DNA of 64,000 bases from Phymorhynchus buccinoides (GCA_017654935.2 CM065698.1:491876-555875), one strand, 5' to 3'; numbered from the stretch's first letter, positions 1 through 12,325 are shown. Made by a program: numbers and translations. Notes: a model not told the origin generated them from the sequence alone.

Positions 1-239
1 GCTTTCAAAAATGTTTGACCAAACCAAACTCCGCAGCATGTGAATGAAGCAACTTACGGGTGGCATTCTCAAAATGGATTATCTCACATGTCCTGCGCAT
101 GTGCGAAATAGGATCATGCGTAGCCTACCATCAAATTTTATTGTTCTGATTTTTTGTTTTTTTTTTTATGATATGAAAAAAACTGTCTGAGTGAGCTGGC
201 ACACTCTAACATTTTATTTAACAAATCCTACAAACAGTG

Positions 240-1720
240 AGCTGCCCGCAGAATGGAAAAGTCTGAAGTAGCAGACATCTCAAAAAGGGTACAAAATCTG
301 GACAGGAAATTACTGCCTGTAAGCCTCACGTGCATTATTGGCAAAAATTGTAGAACCAATTTATTAGAGCACAGTGTAGCCCCACATGGACAAATTTTAA
401 CCTGTATTCAGAATGTCAACATGGCTTAGGATAGGAGATCTTTAGACCAGTTGACGTATGTCATGGACATTTACTGTCAATTTTAGGATGGAAAGGAAAC
501 TGTTGATGTGGTATATTTAGATTTCCGCAAAGCCTTTGACTCCGTCCCACACGAACGATTGCTATAAAGCTTCAGTCTTTATGGTATAGATGGGAACATA
601 TTAGATGGATAGGAAATTTTCTTACGGTAGAACACAAAATGTACGAATAAATGGCAAATATTCTTCTGAAGCAGCAGTGTTGAGTGGCATTCCACAAGGT
701 AGCATCCTAGCCCCATTCTGTTCACAATTTTCATTAATGGATCTACCGGGATCAAGTAGAAAGCATATGTACAATTTTTGCGGACGATACTAAACTATAC
801 AAGCACTTCAAAAAAATTATAAAACAATTCAACATGACATTGAACAGAGATAATAAAACTGGACAGAGAAATGGAATCTGTATTTTAATGATAGAATGTA
901 AGGTAGGTAGGTAGGTAGGGACAGGCTTCATCAGCCTAGCCTCGCGGCCTATAACTTCCCTCAATATCAATGACATGATTTGTTTTCACGCAATGTAAGG
1001 GGATGCATTAGGAAAGAATAATCCAAAGTTGCCAATATATGAAATCTCACATAAGGTACGACAAACATATATTCTAAAAACTTGCAAGAGGAAAAAGATC
1101 TTGGAGTAATTTTGACTCTGGAGTTAACATTTGATAACCACATTAATACGGTATTGGTAAAGCAACAACATGCTGGGCCTAATAGAAGAAGTTATTTTTT
1201 TTAGTTAGATAATTAGATTTTAAAACTATATAAAAGTTGGCCAGACCTCATATAGAGTAGGGAAATCAGGTTGGAGTCCGTTTTTAAAAGGCAATCGGCA
1301 GCATGGAAAGGGTCCCCCCTTTTTTTTTTTATGAGCAACAAAAGATTAAGGGTTTATAGTCACCTCGATTACGAACATAGACAAAGAAAGTGAAATTCCC
1401 ACATCTCTGAAATACAGAAGAATTCGTGGGGATCTGATAAATACATACAAAATTGTTCACAGTAATAACACAATACTAATAAATCTTGGTTCCAGCTACA
1501 ACTGACTTCAAGAACCGTAACAGTGATTAAAAATACTAAACCCAGTATAGCCGAACGAATATTAGAATTTTTTTATCTTTCTAACAGAGTAATAAAGTTT
1601 GGAAGACTCTCCGCAATATTATTACGAGCACAGAATTAACACAATTTCAAAAACCGCCTTGGTGGATACACCAACATATCAAAACTTCAATATGAGCATG
1701 ACTAAAAGGCAGATTTGCCG
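240..1720 (+). pseudogene. LINE reverse transcriptase remnant (duplicate of 15955-17455)
   Basis: Broken reading frames carry RT landmarks: a motif-A stretch like YLDFRKAFDSVP near 515-550 and GIPQGSIL near 690-705. The FADD box region near 775-790 is split by indels. It is followed by the 3' part of the same ORF, interrupted at about 900-985 by the hairpin/TAGG module also found at 16645-16739. No frame longer than about 60 codons survives. It corresponds base for base, indels aside, to the better copy at 15955-17455. Confidence 0.8.
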
Positions 1721-2330
1721 AAAATAAATACAAAAACCTCTCAGCTGTGCACCAAAAGTTCACAAACAAAATATGACAGGACAGTGAAGAGGACGCCGAG
1801 GCCGAAGTATCTAACTCATGACATGACCTGACCTGTAGTCGACCACTAATGACCTAACCATATCCTTAAGTCTATCCCAACTGGGACTCTCTAGTTTAAA
1901 TACAGAAGACTAAGGGAGAAATTATGATAAACGTTACAAGATTTTTCAAGGGAACCCTGGGACAATAACTAACAAAGTGCTATGTTCACTTGTCTAACGA
2001 AATAGAAAAAACCGTAACAGTGAAATCCTAACCAGGTATAGCACAGGAACTAACATTAGAAACACTTTTTCCTAACAGTCACCAATATTGGAAACAAACT
2101 CCCTGCACATAACAAAACACGCATCGAAACTGGCCTCAGATACTAACAAATTCAAAAACCTCATAGACAGTGATCCAAAAATTGCCTGTTAAGTACGTCA
2201 TGATTAGGGCATCAATAGGCGATTGATAAAAAACCTCCACAGCAAATTGCAAACACTAACAAAAGGAAGGAAGCATTGAGAGCTGCAAAGGCCTGGTCGT
2301 CCAAAATACCTGACCTGACCAGACTATGAA

Positions 2331-3500
2331 ACAGTCAAATTCCATCTGGCTCTAAGAAAGGGAGAGCACTATGACCCTGCTAATAACCGACCTTCTCCCT
2401 AACCCTAGCATGCCGCAAAGATCCTGGAGCATGCCATGGTCGCTCCATAATGAAGCACCTGGAGGTGAACAAGATCTGTCCTCCCAACAGATGGCTTCAG
2501 GGCGGCGAAATGCAGCTGCGAGACTAAGCTCATCGAGAGTCATGGTAAGAATCACAGTGAGCCTTGAAGCAGGGAAAGCTAACAGACATCCTCATTATGG
2601 ATTTTGAGGAAGGCCTTTGATAAAGTCAACACAGCCCTTCTACTATATAAAGCTAAACAAATACGGCATATATATGAGGCGAAGTGACAGTGCTGTGGCA
2701 GACTTTCTCGTGGCCGGCGTCAGTCGGTCGTGGAAACCAGTCAGACTATGTGAGTGGTACAGTCGGGAGTACCTGCAAGGATCAGTGCTCAGCCCTGCTT
2801 ATTCTGGTCGATATATAATGACTTACCAGAAAGGCTTTATCGAATAGCAAGACGGTTCGCTGACGACACCGCAGTGTACAGACTCATTTTCTCGGGAGAG
2901 GATAATGCCCAGTACAGAAGACCTCTAGTGTTTCTTGAGAATGGGAGAAGAAAAGAGCCGATATGAAAATTCACCCGAGGAAGTGTCAAGCGGTGCCGTC
3001 ACAGGAAGCCTCACCACTACCCCTACCAATTCATGGTCACACCCTGGACACTGTGCAGCCCCCCTGTAAGTATAAACTGGGTGTCATCTAAGGCAAACGG
3101 GAGCTGGGACGCCCATGATCATGAGGGCCATCACAGCAAAATGGCAGTCAGACACTCGGATTTCTTAGGCGAAACCTCAAGATAGCCTCCACTGGAGTGA
3201 CAGCACAAGCCAAAGACACCGCTTCTGACACGCCTGGTCAGTGTGGGATCCCTAAATCATAGAAACACATTGACAGAGTGAAGATCCAAGAAGAGCTGCG
3301 AGGTGTCGTCTCAAATCAAATCGGAAGGACAGCCAGCATACACGATATGCATGTACAGAGGCCATTGGCAGGAGTCCCCAGGCAGCAACGCCAGCAGTTG
3401 CAGGGGGTAACCATGTCCATGAGCTATAAAATACAGAATGACATGGTGAGCATCAAACAAAACCAAGCTTGAAACACAGCCATGCAGGCGACAAAGAAGA
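2331..3500 (+). pseudogene. LINE reverse transcriptase remnant (duplicate of 18056-19265)
   Basis: Frames disrupted by indels retain RT fragments such as the FADDTAVYRL box near 2857-2890 and the C-terminal SNQIGRTASIHDM stretch. Every segment matches the copy at 18056-19265. The GC hairpin cluster follows at about 3560-3640, as in the other copy. Between 1850 and 2330 lies the 3' end of a further LINE ending in a CCTGA repeat, matching 17580-18055. Confidence 0.75.
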
Positions 3501-3929
3501 GGACTAAATTAATAGGGCTGGACCTGGGGTGAAAAGAGGTCGAGGTGACAAATAGAATTGAGGGGGTCCCAGCTATAGGGGGCTGCCCAGGCGGGTTCAA
3601 GGGGCAGAGCCCCGTTGGAGGGGGCACGGGGGCAACGCCACCTGAAGTGAAGACATGGAAGTATCTGAAAAGCAAAGAAAGCTTTCTCCGGAGCATTAGG
3701 AGATATGACTTGTTTTGCGCAGACATCAGCCTGAGCAAAACAATTTCATTTTCTGCAGAAAGATCTTTGGAGTTTACTACCAGCTGACAGATAAGTGCGC
3801 TCTTGTGAGACTCAGGGGGGGGGGGACAGCACACTATATAAAGCTGACACAAAAATGACAACCAACAATATTTCATACTAATTTATATTACTTGTAGCGG
3901 TGCCAATAGCCGATGAGGTTTAACCGAGG

Positions 3930-4290
3930 CGTGTGTGACCGCTACACCCATCTGTATGAATTTTAAAAAATCGGGACTCTATGGTGTACTGCCTCCGGGC
4001 ATTGCCTCCAGTATTGTTCCCTACACTATATTTGTATGTACAAATGTCCATAGTGTCTGATTCAGACCAAGAGACGTAAAACGACAATTTTCGCCTTCGG
4101 GACTTTACTGCTTCGTAAGGCCTCCGGGACATTGACTCCAGTATTTGTTCCCGCCACCATATTTGTAATTTACAAATGTCCCATAGTGTCTGGTTCAGAC
4201 CAAAGAGACGTTAAAACACCTTTTCGTCATCGTCAAAACAATATTCTGTAGCTCTCGGTCCTTTTGGCTAAGCCAGTGATTCAGGAACAA
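3930..4290 (+). repeat. SINE-like repeat plus U2-like fragment (degraded copy)
   Basis: Two units carrying the tail motif 'agagacgtaaaac/gttaaaac' are followed at about 4248-4275 by a corrupted match to the 5' end of U2 snRNA. It is the indel-bearing partner of 19690-20005. Confidence 0.7.
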
Positions 4291-4636
4291 TTTTTGTTTA
4301 TACCCTGCGTTGTTGTTCAACGCCCGTCGTACATGACGAAAGCGATACGCGACGTTCACAACTGAACTTTCCATCCACAAACCAAAATATGCTAGATGAA
4401 CCTCAAAACAATTAAAAAATAGTAGAACTGATTGTACTTTAAACTTGGCCTTAGATTTTGATCATGTATCAACAACAGGCAATGAAATGTTAGATACACT
4501 TTATCTTCACCCTCAAGGATGTTGTATTTTGTTGCCGTTACTTATCACTAACTCCCTTAGTCACACACACAGGTTGCAAGGGTCACCATGTCCCCTGATG
4601 TAAAAATACAGAATGCCATACGTGAGCTCACAAACA

Positions 4637-5136
4637 NNNNNNNNNNNNNNNNNNNNNNNNNNNNNNNNNNNNNNNNNNNNNNNNNNNNNNNNNNNNNNNN
4701 NNNNNNNNNNNNNNNNNNNNNNNNNNNNNNNNNNNNNNNNNNNNNNNNNNNNNNNNNNNNNNNNNNNNNNNNNNNNNNNNNNNNNNNNNNNNNNNNNNNN
4801 NNNNNNNNNNNNNNNNNNNNNNNNNNNNNNNNNNNNNNNNNNNNNNNNNNNNNNNNNNNNNNNNNNNNNNNNNNNNNNNNNNNNNNNNNNNNNNNNNNNN
4901 NNNNNNNNNNNNNNNNNNNNNNNNNNNNNNNNNNNNNNNNNNNNNNNNNNNNNNNNNNNNNNNNNNNNNNNNNNNNNNNNNNNNNNNNNNNNNNNNNNNN
5001 NNNNNNNNNNNNNNNNNNNNNNNNNNNNNNNNNNNNNNNNNNNNNNNNNNNNNNNNNNNNNNNNNNNNNNNNNNNNNNNNNNNNNNNNNNNNNNNNNNNN
5101 NNNNNNNNNNNNNNNNNNNNNNNNNNNNNNNNNNNN
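4637..5136. other. Assembly gap (500 N)
   Basis: Exactly 500 unresolved bases, the same length as the other two gaps, so a placeholder of unknown true size. Confidence 0.99.
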
Positions 5137-5362
5137 GCTTGGTCAATATGCTTTTAAATTTTACTTGTTTGCCCAAAGAATTAAAATAGGGCTCCACTAT
5201 GTTACCATGCCGCATATATAAAACATACAATAATGACATTTGAAGAAAGGGGTAGGGGTCATTTAATGCATAGAAATAATTTTAATGTACACAGTAAAAT
5301 AAAAATTAATTATGTTTTCAGAAGCACAAGTGTCTACATAACAGTATTATATTCTCTCTATA

Positions 5363-5398
5363 CAGGCATGGGAATTTTCATGGGAATTCCCATGCCTG
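5363..5398. other. Perfect 14-bp inverted repeat
   Basis: Arms 5363-5376 (caggcatgggaatt) and 5385-5398 are exact reverse complements around an 8-base spacer. The flanks extend the symmetry weakly. No gene is visible in the surrounding 5137-5585 stretch. Confidence 0.8.
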
Positions 5399-5585
5399 CT
5401 ATAGTAATAAAAATCAGACGTGAGCATTGAAGGCTTTGCCTCTTGTTACTATTTGTGAGGGAAAATCCAAATTTGATGTAGTACCCAAGACCAAAGATAT
5501 GTAACAATATAGCAACAATGAGGCCTATTATGGCTATACATAAAAGAACAGAAAAGGAAAGGAAACATAATATGAATCATCTAAA

Positions 5586-7672
5586 CGTCACATCATATCA
5601 CATTGTAGCAAACTCTTTGTTTGGTGAGGATTGAGTTTAACGTCACATCATATCACATTGTAGCAAAATCTTTGTTTGGTGAGGATTGAGTTTAACGTCA
5701 CATCATATCACATTGTAGCAAAATCTTTGTTTGGTGAGGATTGAGTTTAACGTCACATCATATCACATTGTAGCAAAGTCTTTGTTTGGTGAGGATTGAG
5801 TTTAACGTCACATCATATCACATTGTAGCAAAGTCTTTGTTTGGTGAGGATTGAGTTTAACGTCACATCATATCACATTGTAGCAAAATCTTTGTTTGGT
5901 GAGGATTGAGTTTAACGTCACATCATATCACATTGTAGCAAAGTCTTTGTTTGGTGAGGATTGAGTTTAACGTCACATCATATCACATTGTAGCAAAATC
6001 TTTGTTTGGTGAGGATTGAGTTTAACGTCACATCATATCACATTGTAGCAAAGTCTTTGTTTGGTGAGGATTGAGTTTAACGTCATATCATATCACATTG
6101 TAGCAAAATCTTTGTTTGGTGAGGATTGAGTTTAACGTCACATCATATCACATTGTAGCAAAATCTTTGTTTGGTGAGGATTGAGTTTAACGTCACATCA
6201 TATCACATTGTAGCAAAATCTTTGTTTGGTGAGGATTGAGTTTAACGTCATATCATATCACATTGTAGCAAAGTCTTTGTTTGGTGAGGATTGAGTTTAA
6301 CGTCACATCATATCACATTGTAGCAAAATCTTTGTTTGGTGAGGATTGAGTTTAACGTCATATCATATCACATTGTAGCAAACTCTTTGTTTGGTGAGGA
6401 TTGAGTTTAACGTCACATCATATCACATTGTAGCAAAATCTTTGTTTGGTGAGGATTGAGTTTAACGTCACATCATATCACATTGTAGCAAAGTCTTTGT
6501 TTGGTGAGGATTGAGTTTAACGTCATATCATATCACATTGTAGCAAAATCTTTGTTTGGTGAGGATTGAGTTTAACGTCACATCATATCACATTGTAGCA
6601 AAATCTTTGTTTGGTGAGGATTGAGTTTAACGTCACATCATATCACATTGTAGCAAAATCTTTGTTTGGTGAGGATTGAGTTTAACGTCACATCATATCA
6701 CATTGTAGCAAAATCTTTGTTTGGTGAGGATTGAGTTTAACGTCACATCATATCACATTGTAGCAAAGTCTTTGTTTGGTGAGGATTGAGTTTAACGTCA
6801 CATCATATCACATTGTAGCAAAATCTTTGTTTGGTGAGGATTGAGTTTAACGTCACATCATATCACATTGTAGCAAAGTCTTTGTTTGGTGAGGATTGAG
6901 TTTAACGTCACATCATATCACATTGTAGCAAAGTCTTTGTTTGGTGAGGATTGAGTTTAACGTCACATCATATCACATTGTAGCAAAATCTTTGTTTGGT
7001 GAGGATTGAGTTTAACGTCACATCATATCACATTGTAGCAAAATCTTTGTTTGGTGAGGATTGAGTTTAACGTCACATCATATCACATTGTAGCAAAGTC
7101 TTTGTTTGGTGAGGATTGAGTTTAACGTCACATCATATCACATTGTAGCAAAGTCTTTGTTTGGTGAGGATTGAGTTTAACGTCACATCATATCACATTG
7201 TAGCAAAGTCTTTGTTTGGTGAGGATTGAGTTTAACGTCACATCATATCACATTGTAGCAAAATCTTTGTTTGGTGAGGATTGAGTTTAACGTCACATCA
7301 TATCACAAAGTCTTTGTTTGGGTACGAGGATTGAGTTTTTTTCAATCATATCACATTGTAGCAAACTCTTTGGTGAGGATTGAGTTTAACGTCACATCAT
7401 ATCACATTGTAGCAAAATCTTTGTTTGGTGAGGATTGAGTTTAACGTCACATCATATCACATTGTAGCAAAGTCTTTGTTTGGTGAGGATTGAGTTTAAC
7501 GTCACATCATATCACATTGTAGCAAACTCTTTGTTTGGTGAGGATTGAGTTTAACGTCATATCATATCACATTGTAGCAAACTCTTTGTTTGGTGAGGAT
7601 TGAGTTTAACGTCACATCATATCACATTGTAGCAAAATCTTTGTTTGGTGAGGAATTGAGTTTAAGAAAAAC
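5586..7672 (+). repeat. 55-bp minisatellite, about 38 copies
   Basis: The unit contains 'cgtcacatcatatcacattg' and recurs every 55 bases with very few substitutions (a/g/c at one site in 'gcaaaatc', c/t in 'gtcacatc'). One irregular stretch at about 7300-7375 has a truncated unit and insertions; regular periodicity then resumes. The near-identity of units indicates recent amplification or homogenisation. No coding potential. Confidence 0.97.
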
Positions 7673-8071
7673 CCAAACCATAAAAGTACAAACTTACATA
7701 GGACTACTTATAGGTCTCTAGCTCAGAACAATATTTCATGGTAAATTGGACATATCATTATTGGAAATCAAACCAGGCCATGCTACTGTCAAATTATAAT
7801 AGATGACTCTTGTTCAAAACAAATCAGTCATTATTATATGTGATCATAACTAGCATCCACCTAATAAAACAAAGCATACCAAATTCTACCAATTATGTAA
7901 AACTTCAAAAACCATGTGTCATTGTGTGTCAGTCAGTCATGAAATGTCTGACTAGCCACGACTTCCAGATACAAAAGAGGCAATTACTATTCTGGAGGAC
8001 TGGGTATAGTGTTAAATGTAAAGAAGTCTTGCCCAAAATATCCCCACTCTCCTGGACAAAGAGATTTCTAG

Positions 8072-8224
8072 GACAGAACTTTGGTGTTGGGGAAGGTCTC
8101 CAAAGGCCAAATAATCCTTTTTGCTGCAGTACTAGTAAGAGCCAGTGCAAATGCCTCAGACAATATCCTTCACAAAGATTTGCCATCACAAGATTCAAAA
8201 TGTGACATAGAACATGGATCAAAG
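8072..8224 (+). other. Possible internal exon, unrecognised
   Basis: A 153-bp open stretch (51 codons, phase 0 at both ends) is bounded by 'gatttctag' and 'aaag|gtaaac', which fit splice acceptor and donor. The peptide contains a hydrophobic run followed by SDNILHKDLPSQDSKCDIEH. The 7680-8330 interval is non-repetitive within this window. I recognise no domain. It could be fortuitous, and an unrelated open frame overlaps on the minus strand (7929-8246). Confidence 0.2.
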
Positions 8225-8522
8225 GTAAACCTACCTTTGAGAACAACGAATAAACCAGTGAAACCGGGCTGAACCATGCAGGCCCTCAGCTCTAATGAGT
8301 GCTTTCAATTTCAATCACATTAATTCAAATTAGCAACTTAACTGAAGTTTGGATTTTGTGTGTGTCGTCTGTACTTTTTCATCTTCAAGTTCAAGGGTGT
8401 GGAACTGGTGGGATGGTGTGGAACATAAGGGGAGGGGCAACAGAAGCAGAATTGGGGTGCAATTGATTTGTTTATATACAAGTCACAGGGTGCATGTGGG
8501 GACCCAAACCAACTCACATCAA

Positions 8523-8543
8523 TGCCCCCCCCCCCCCCCCCCC
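8523..8543. repeat. Poly(C) tract
   Basis: About 21 consecutive C on the + strand, one of many long G/C homopolymers in this window. Confidence 0.95.
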
Positions 8544-8580
8544 TCTGTTCCTATGCCACTGCATGTAGTCACATTCAAGT

Positions 8581-9730
8581 GAACTGATAAACTGGTAAGA
8601 GAAATGGAATTTGTATTTTAATGATAGTAAATGTAAAGTATATTAATGCATTTAGGTAAGATACTAAGAATAATCCAAATTGCAATTATAAAATCTGACA
8701 CAGTGCCAAGAAACATATTCTAGAAACTTGCTAGGAGGAAAAGGATCTTGGTCAGTTGGTGTCATCTTTGATTCTGGATTGTTGTTGTTGTTGTTGTTCC
8801 CTGGCTTAACGACTCCAGGGATCATCCGAACAGCCAGAGCACTTGAACAATACGGCACGAACTGCATCAGCTAGGGATGAGAAACATTACGTGTGTGGCC
8901 GTTTTTGATTACCCCGCCATGTGGGCAGTCACACTCCGTCTTCAGGGATTTTAGACTGATGATGTTAATGCTGGGAGCTTGTCATGGCTTAAGACAATCC
9001 CCGCACAACCATTCAGAGCATAAGAACATTTTGATGTAGCCTCGTCTTTCTAGCTTATGTCAACTGGTCTGACAGCCTCATGCCAAGGCAAATTCTGGAT
9101 TAAAATTTGATAATCACATTAACACGGCTATTAGTACTAAAGGCAACAAAATGCTGGGCATAATTAGAACTAAAAGAAGTTTTATTGGGTTAACATTTTT
9201 TTTAAACTATATAAAAGTTTGGTCAGATCTCATCTAGAATATGGAAATCAGGTCTGGAGTCCGTTTTTAAAAAGGCAATCGGTAGCATTAGAAAGGGTCC
9301 AAAGACGAGCAACAAAATTGAGTAAAAGGCGTTAGTCACCTTGATTACGAACATAGACTAAGGAAGTTGAAATTACCATCTCTAAAATATATATATAGTA
9401 GTAGTAGTAGTACTAGTAGTGTAATAGGGCCAGAAGTAGAAGTGGGCCTCTCGGACCTTTTAATTTGATTAAGTTTCACAATGTAGAAGAATTTGTTGGG
9501 ATCTGATAAACACATACACATTTTTTCACAGTGATATATACTGACAACAATACTAATATTAGTAATAAATCTTTGTTCCAGCTAACAACTGACTCAAGAA
9601 CCCGTAACTCTTCCTGCACATATTAAACGAGCACAAAATCTAACACAATTCAAAAACCTCCTTGATAAATACACCAACATCTCAAAACTGCAATATGAGC
9701 ATGACTAAAAGGCAGATTTGCCAAAAACAA
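8581..9730 (+). pseudogene. LINE 3' fragment, third copy of the 16.6-17.4 kb family
   Basis: It matches the downstream half of the LINE at 15955-17575, starting at the segment encoding NLYFNDSK and running to the 'atgagcatgactaaaaggca' 3' end. All frames are broken. It carries two insertions relative to that copy: a 311-bp SINE-like element at 8781-9091, and a short (TAG)n-headed insert at about 9395-9475. The 32-bp minisatellite begins where the LINE tail would be. Confidence 0.8.
8781..9091 (-). mobile_element. SINE-like element nested in the LINE
   Basis: The insertion is flanked by the direct repeat ATTCTGGATT at 8771-8780 and 9092-9101, a clean target-site duplication. On the minus strand it ends in an (AAC)n tail (GTT run at 8781-8798). 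A related + strand copy lies at 40035-40400, sharing stretches such as gaagacggagtgtg and ggctacatcaaaatgtt. The internal core 'gcggggtaatcaaaa' and the tail suggest a retroposed SINE. The family name is unknown to me, though it resembles gastropod elements. Confidence 0.8.
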
Positions 9731-9789
9731 AATATAAAAACCTCCAGTCCTACTAATTGCCGTCCAGAGCTGTCTGGAGCCATCTGGAT

Positions 9790-11470
9790 AACGTCTGGAT
9801 ATCGATTGGAGTTGTCCTGGTGCCTTCTGGATGTCGATTGGAGTTGTCCTAGTGCCTTCTGGATGTCGATTGGAGTTGTCCTGGTGCCTTCTGGATGTCG
9901 ATTGGAGTTGTCCTGGTGCCTTCTGGATGTCGTTGTTGTCCTGGTGCCTTCTGGATGTCGATTGGAGTTGTCCTGGTGCCTTCTGGATGTCGATTGGAGT
10001 TGTCCTGGTGCCTTCTGGATGTCGATTGGAGTTGTCCTGGTGCCTTCTGGATGTCCTGGTGCCTTCTGGATTGGAGTTGTCCTGGTGCCTTCTGGATGTC
10101 GATTGGAGTTGTCCTGGTGCCTTCTGGATATCGATTGGAGTTGTCCTGGTGCCTTCTGGATGTCTATTGGAGTTGTCCTGGTGCCTTCTGGATGTCGATT
10201 GGAGTTGTCCTGGTGCCTTCTGGATGTCAATTGGAGTTGTCCTGGTGCCTTCTGGATGTCAATTGGAGTTGTCCTGGTGCCTTCTGGATATCAATTGAGT
10301 TGTCCTGGTGCCTTCTGGATGTCTATTGGAGTTGTCCTGGTGCCTTCTGGATATCAATTGAGTTGTCCTGGTGCCTTCTGGATGTCAATTGGAGTTGTCC
10401 TGGTGCCTTCTGGATATCAATTGGAGTTGTCCTGGTGCCTTCTGGATGTCTATTGGAGTTGTCCTGGTGCCTTCTGGATATCAATTGAGTTGTCCTGGTG
10501 CCTTCTGGATGTCGATTGGAGTTGTCCTGGTGCCTTCTGGATATCAATTGAGTTGTCCTGGTGCCTTCTGGATGTCAATTGGAGTTGTCCTGGTGCCTTC
10601 TGGATGTCGTTGGAGTTGTCCTGGTGCCTTCTGGATGTCGATTGGAGTTGTCCTGGTGCCTTCTGGATGTCCATTGGAGTTGTCCTGGTGCCTTCTGGAT
10701 GTCAATTGTTGTCCTGGTGCCTTCTGGATATCGATTGGAGTTGTCCTGGTGCCTTCTGGATGTCGATTGGAGTTGGAGTTGTCCTGGTGCCTTCTGGATA
10801 TCAATTGAGTTGTCCTGGTGCCTTCTGGATGTCTATTGGAGTTGTCCTGGTGCCTTCTGGATATCAATTGAGTTGTCCTGGTGCCTTCTGGATGTCTATT
10901 GGAGTTGTCCTGGTGCCTTCTGGATATCAATTGAGTTGTCCTGGTGCCTTCTGGATGTCTATTGGAGTTGTCCTGGTGCCTTCTGGATGTCAATTGGAGT
11001 TGTCCTGGTGCCTTCTGGATGTCAATTGGAGTTGTCCTGGTGCCTTCTGGATATCAATTGGAGTTGTCCTGGTGCCTTCTGGATGTCAATTGGAGTTGTC
11101 CTGGTGCCTTCTGGATATCAATTGGAGTTGTCCTGGTGCCTTCTGGATGTCAATTGGAGTTGTCCTGGTGCCTTCTGGATGTCGATTGGAGTTGTCCTGG
11201 TGCCTTCTGGATATCAATTGAGTTGTCCTGGTGCCTTCTGGATGTCCTTCTGGATTGGAGTTGTCCTGGTGCCTTCTGGATGTCAATTGGAGTTGTCCTG
11301 GTGCCTTCTGGATGTCGATTGGAGTTGTCCTGGTGCCTTCTGGATGTCGATTGGAGTTGTCCTGGTGCCTTCTGGATGTCCTGATTGGAGTTGTCCTGGT
11401 GCCTTCTGGATGTCGATTGAGTTGGAGTTGGATGTCCCTAGTTGTCCTGGTGCCTTCTGGATGTTGTCGA
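9790..11470 (+). repeat. 32-bp minisatellite, about 52 copies
   Basis: The unit contains 'ggagttgtcctggtgccttc' and varies mainly at gtcgattgg / atcaattga / gtctattgg, with some shortened units. No stop codon occurs in any phase of the unit, and 32 is not a multiple of 3, so very long open frames run across both strands. They are artefacts, not genes. Confidence 0.97.
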
Positions 11471-12016
11471 TTCTTTCTGGATGTCGATAAAACTAGTATA
11501 GACCTAGTTGGTTTTGGTTTTTTCCCTGTGGGGTTACCGGGGGGGGGGGGGGGGGAATATTTTGTAAAAAGTAGTTCCCCCACCTTCTGGAAGTTCTATG
11601 CTTGTAACTTCCTCTAATCTGCCATTCTCTTTTACTCTGCCTTTTCCTTTTGCTTTCTATCATCTAGTGATCTACTATCTGACTTATTGGCCTATTGTCC
11701 TGCTCTTTAAAAAAAAAAATCAAAATAATTGTTCTCCTTTGAGCTCCTCTGATATCGGTATGTGTTGGCTGTACACAGCAGGGAGACCACTGAAAACTGG
11801 ACATATATGTATGTACCTTACCCATTATGGCCTGGGAACGCAGTGGTTTTTTTATGTCAGTATTTCAGTGCTTTGCTTTTTTCTCATAGTTTTTATTTTT
11901 TATTATTCTCTCTCTCTCTCCCTCTCTCTCTGGATTTATGGACAGCATCTGGACGGCAATGAGCAGGACCCAAACCTCTCAGCTGTGCTAAAGTTCTTAT
12001 AGTATAGCATGTCGGG
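11471..12016. other. Non-coding interval with short dispersed repeat
   Basis: It contains a G run at about 11540-11556, a CT-rich stretch at about 11910-11930, and at about 11757-11815 a sequence (tgttggctgtacacagcagg...) with a diverged relative at 63404-63465. No gene seen. Confidence 0.6.
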
Positions 12017-12246
12017 TTAAAATTCCTAGCTCGTTAAAATTCCTAGCTCGCTATACTATGAGACTGACTATTTGCGGCATTTTGCGACATTGAGCATGAA
12101 CGACAAATTTCACTTTTTTCTAGGGTTAGGGATAGGGTTACGGTTAGGTAAATGGTTCAAGTAACGAAAAAGTGAAATTTGTGGTTGTCGCAAATAGTCA
12201 CTCTCATAGTAGCGAGCTAGGAATTTTAACGAGCTAGGAATGTTAA
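12017..12246. mobile_element. 230-bp palindromic element bordered by TTAA
   Basis: The outer arms match as reverse complements over about 60 bp (aattcctagctcgttaaaat and the matching right end). Inner arms with 'acaaatttcactttttt' and its complement extend the foldback across nearly the whole length. TTAA sits at both ends (12017-12020, 12243-12246). The loop at about 12120-12160 is a degenerate TTAGGG-like run. This fits a non-autonomous foldback/MITE. TTAA may be the target duplication or part of the palindrome. Confidence 0.75.
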
Positions 12247-12265
12247 CCCTACATAGCATAGTATA

Positions 12266-12325
12266 GTGTGGGACTGGCTCAAGCCTAAGCCTCACGGCTT
12301 ATAAAGTCCCTTCAATGACAGTATT
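12266..12325 (-). repeat. LINE 3'-tail hairpin module
   Basis: It contains 'gggactggctcaagcctaag' followed by 'cctcacggcttataaagtcc', the same two-hairpin layout seen in the LINE tail at 24664-24712 and the insert at 16645-16739. Read on the minus strand it is a severely 5'-truncated LINE tail or a SINE sharing that tail. Confidence 0.6.

Larger units (their letters stand above)
1..4636 (+). repeat. Noisy near-copy of 15750-20365
   Basis: The whole block is collinear with 15750-20365: same LINE fragments, same nested 95-bp insertion, same SINE-like repeat and same U2-like fragment, in the same order and almost the same total length. It differs by many scattered single-base indels, often in homopolymers, that break every reading frame retained in the other copy. 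It ends directly at the first N gap. It is either a diverged segmental duplication or poorly polished sequence of the same locus placed twice. The indel-rich, evenly spread pattern favours the latter. Confidence 0.85.

Noticed and set aside
4588..5239. Frames crossing the first gap
   Set aside because: Open only because N codons are not stops. The same applies to frames across 34925-35424 and 58501-59000.
5586..7672. CRISPR-like regular repeat array
   Set aside because: The 55-bp units are contiguous and nearly identical with no unique spacers, and the context is eukaryotic, so it is a minisatellite.
9662..11583. Very long open frames (up to about 519 codons) on both strands
   Set aside because: They are the stop-free translation of a 32-bp minisatellite in rotating phase; no start context, splice signals or domain.
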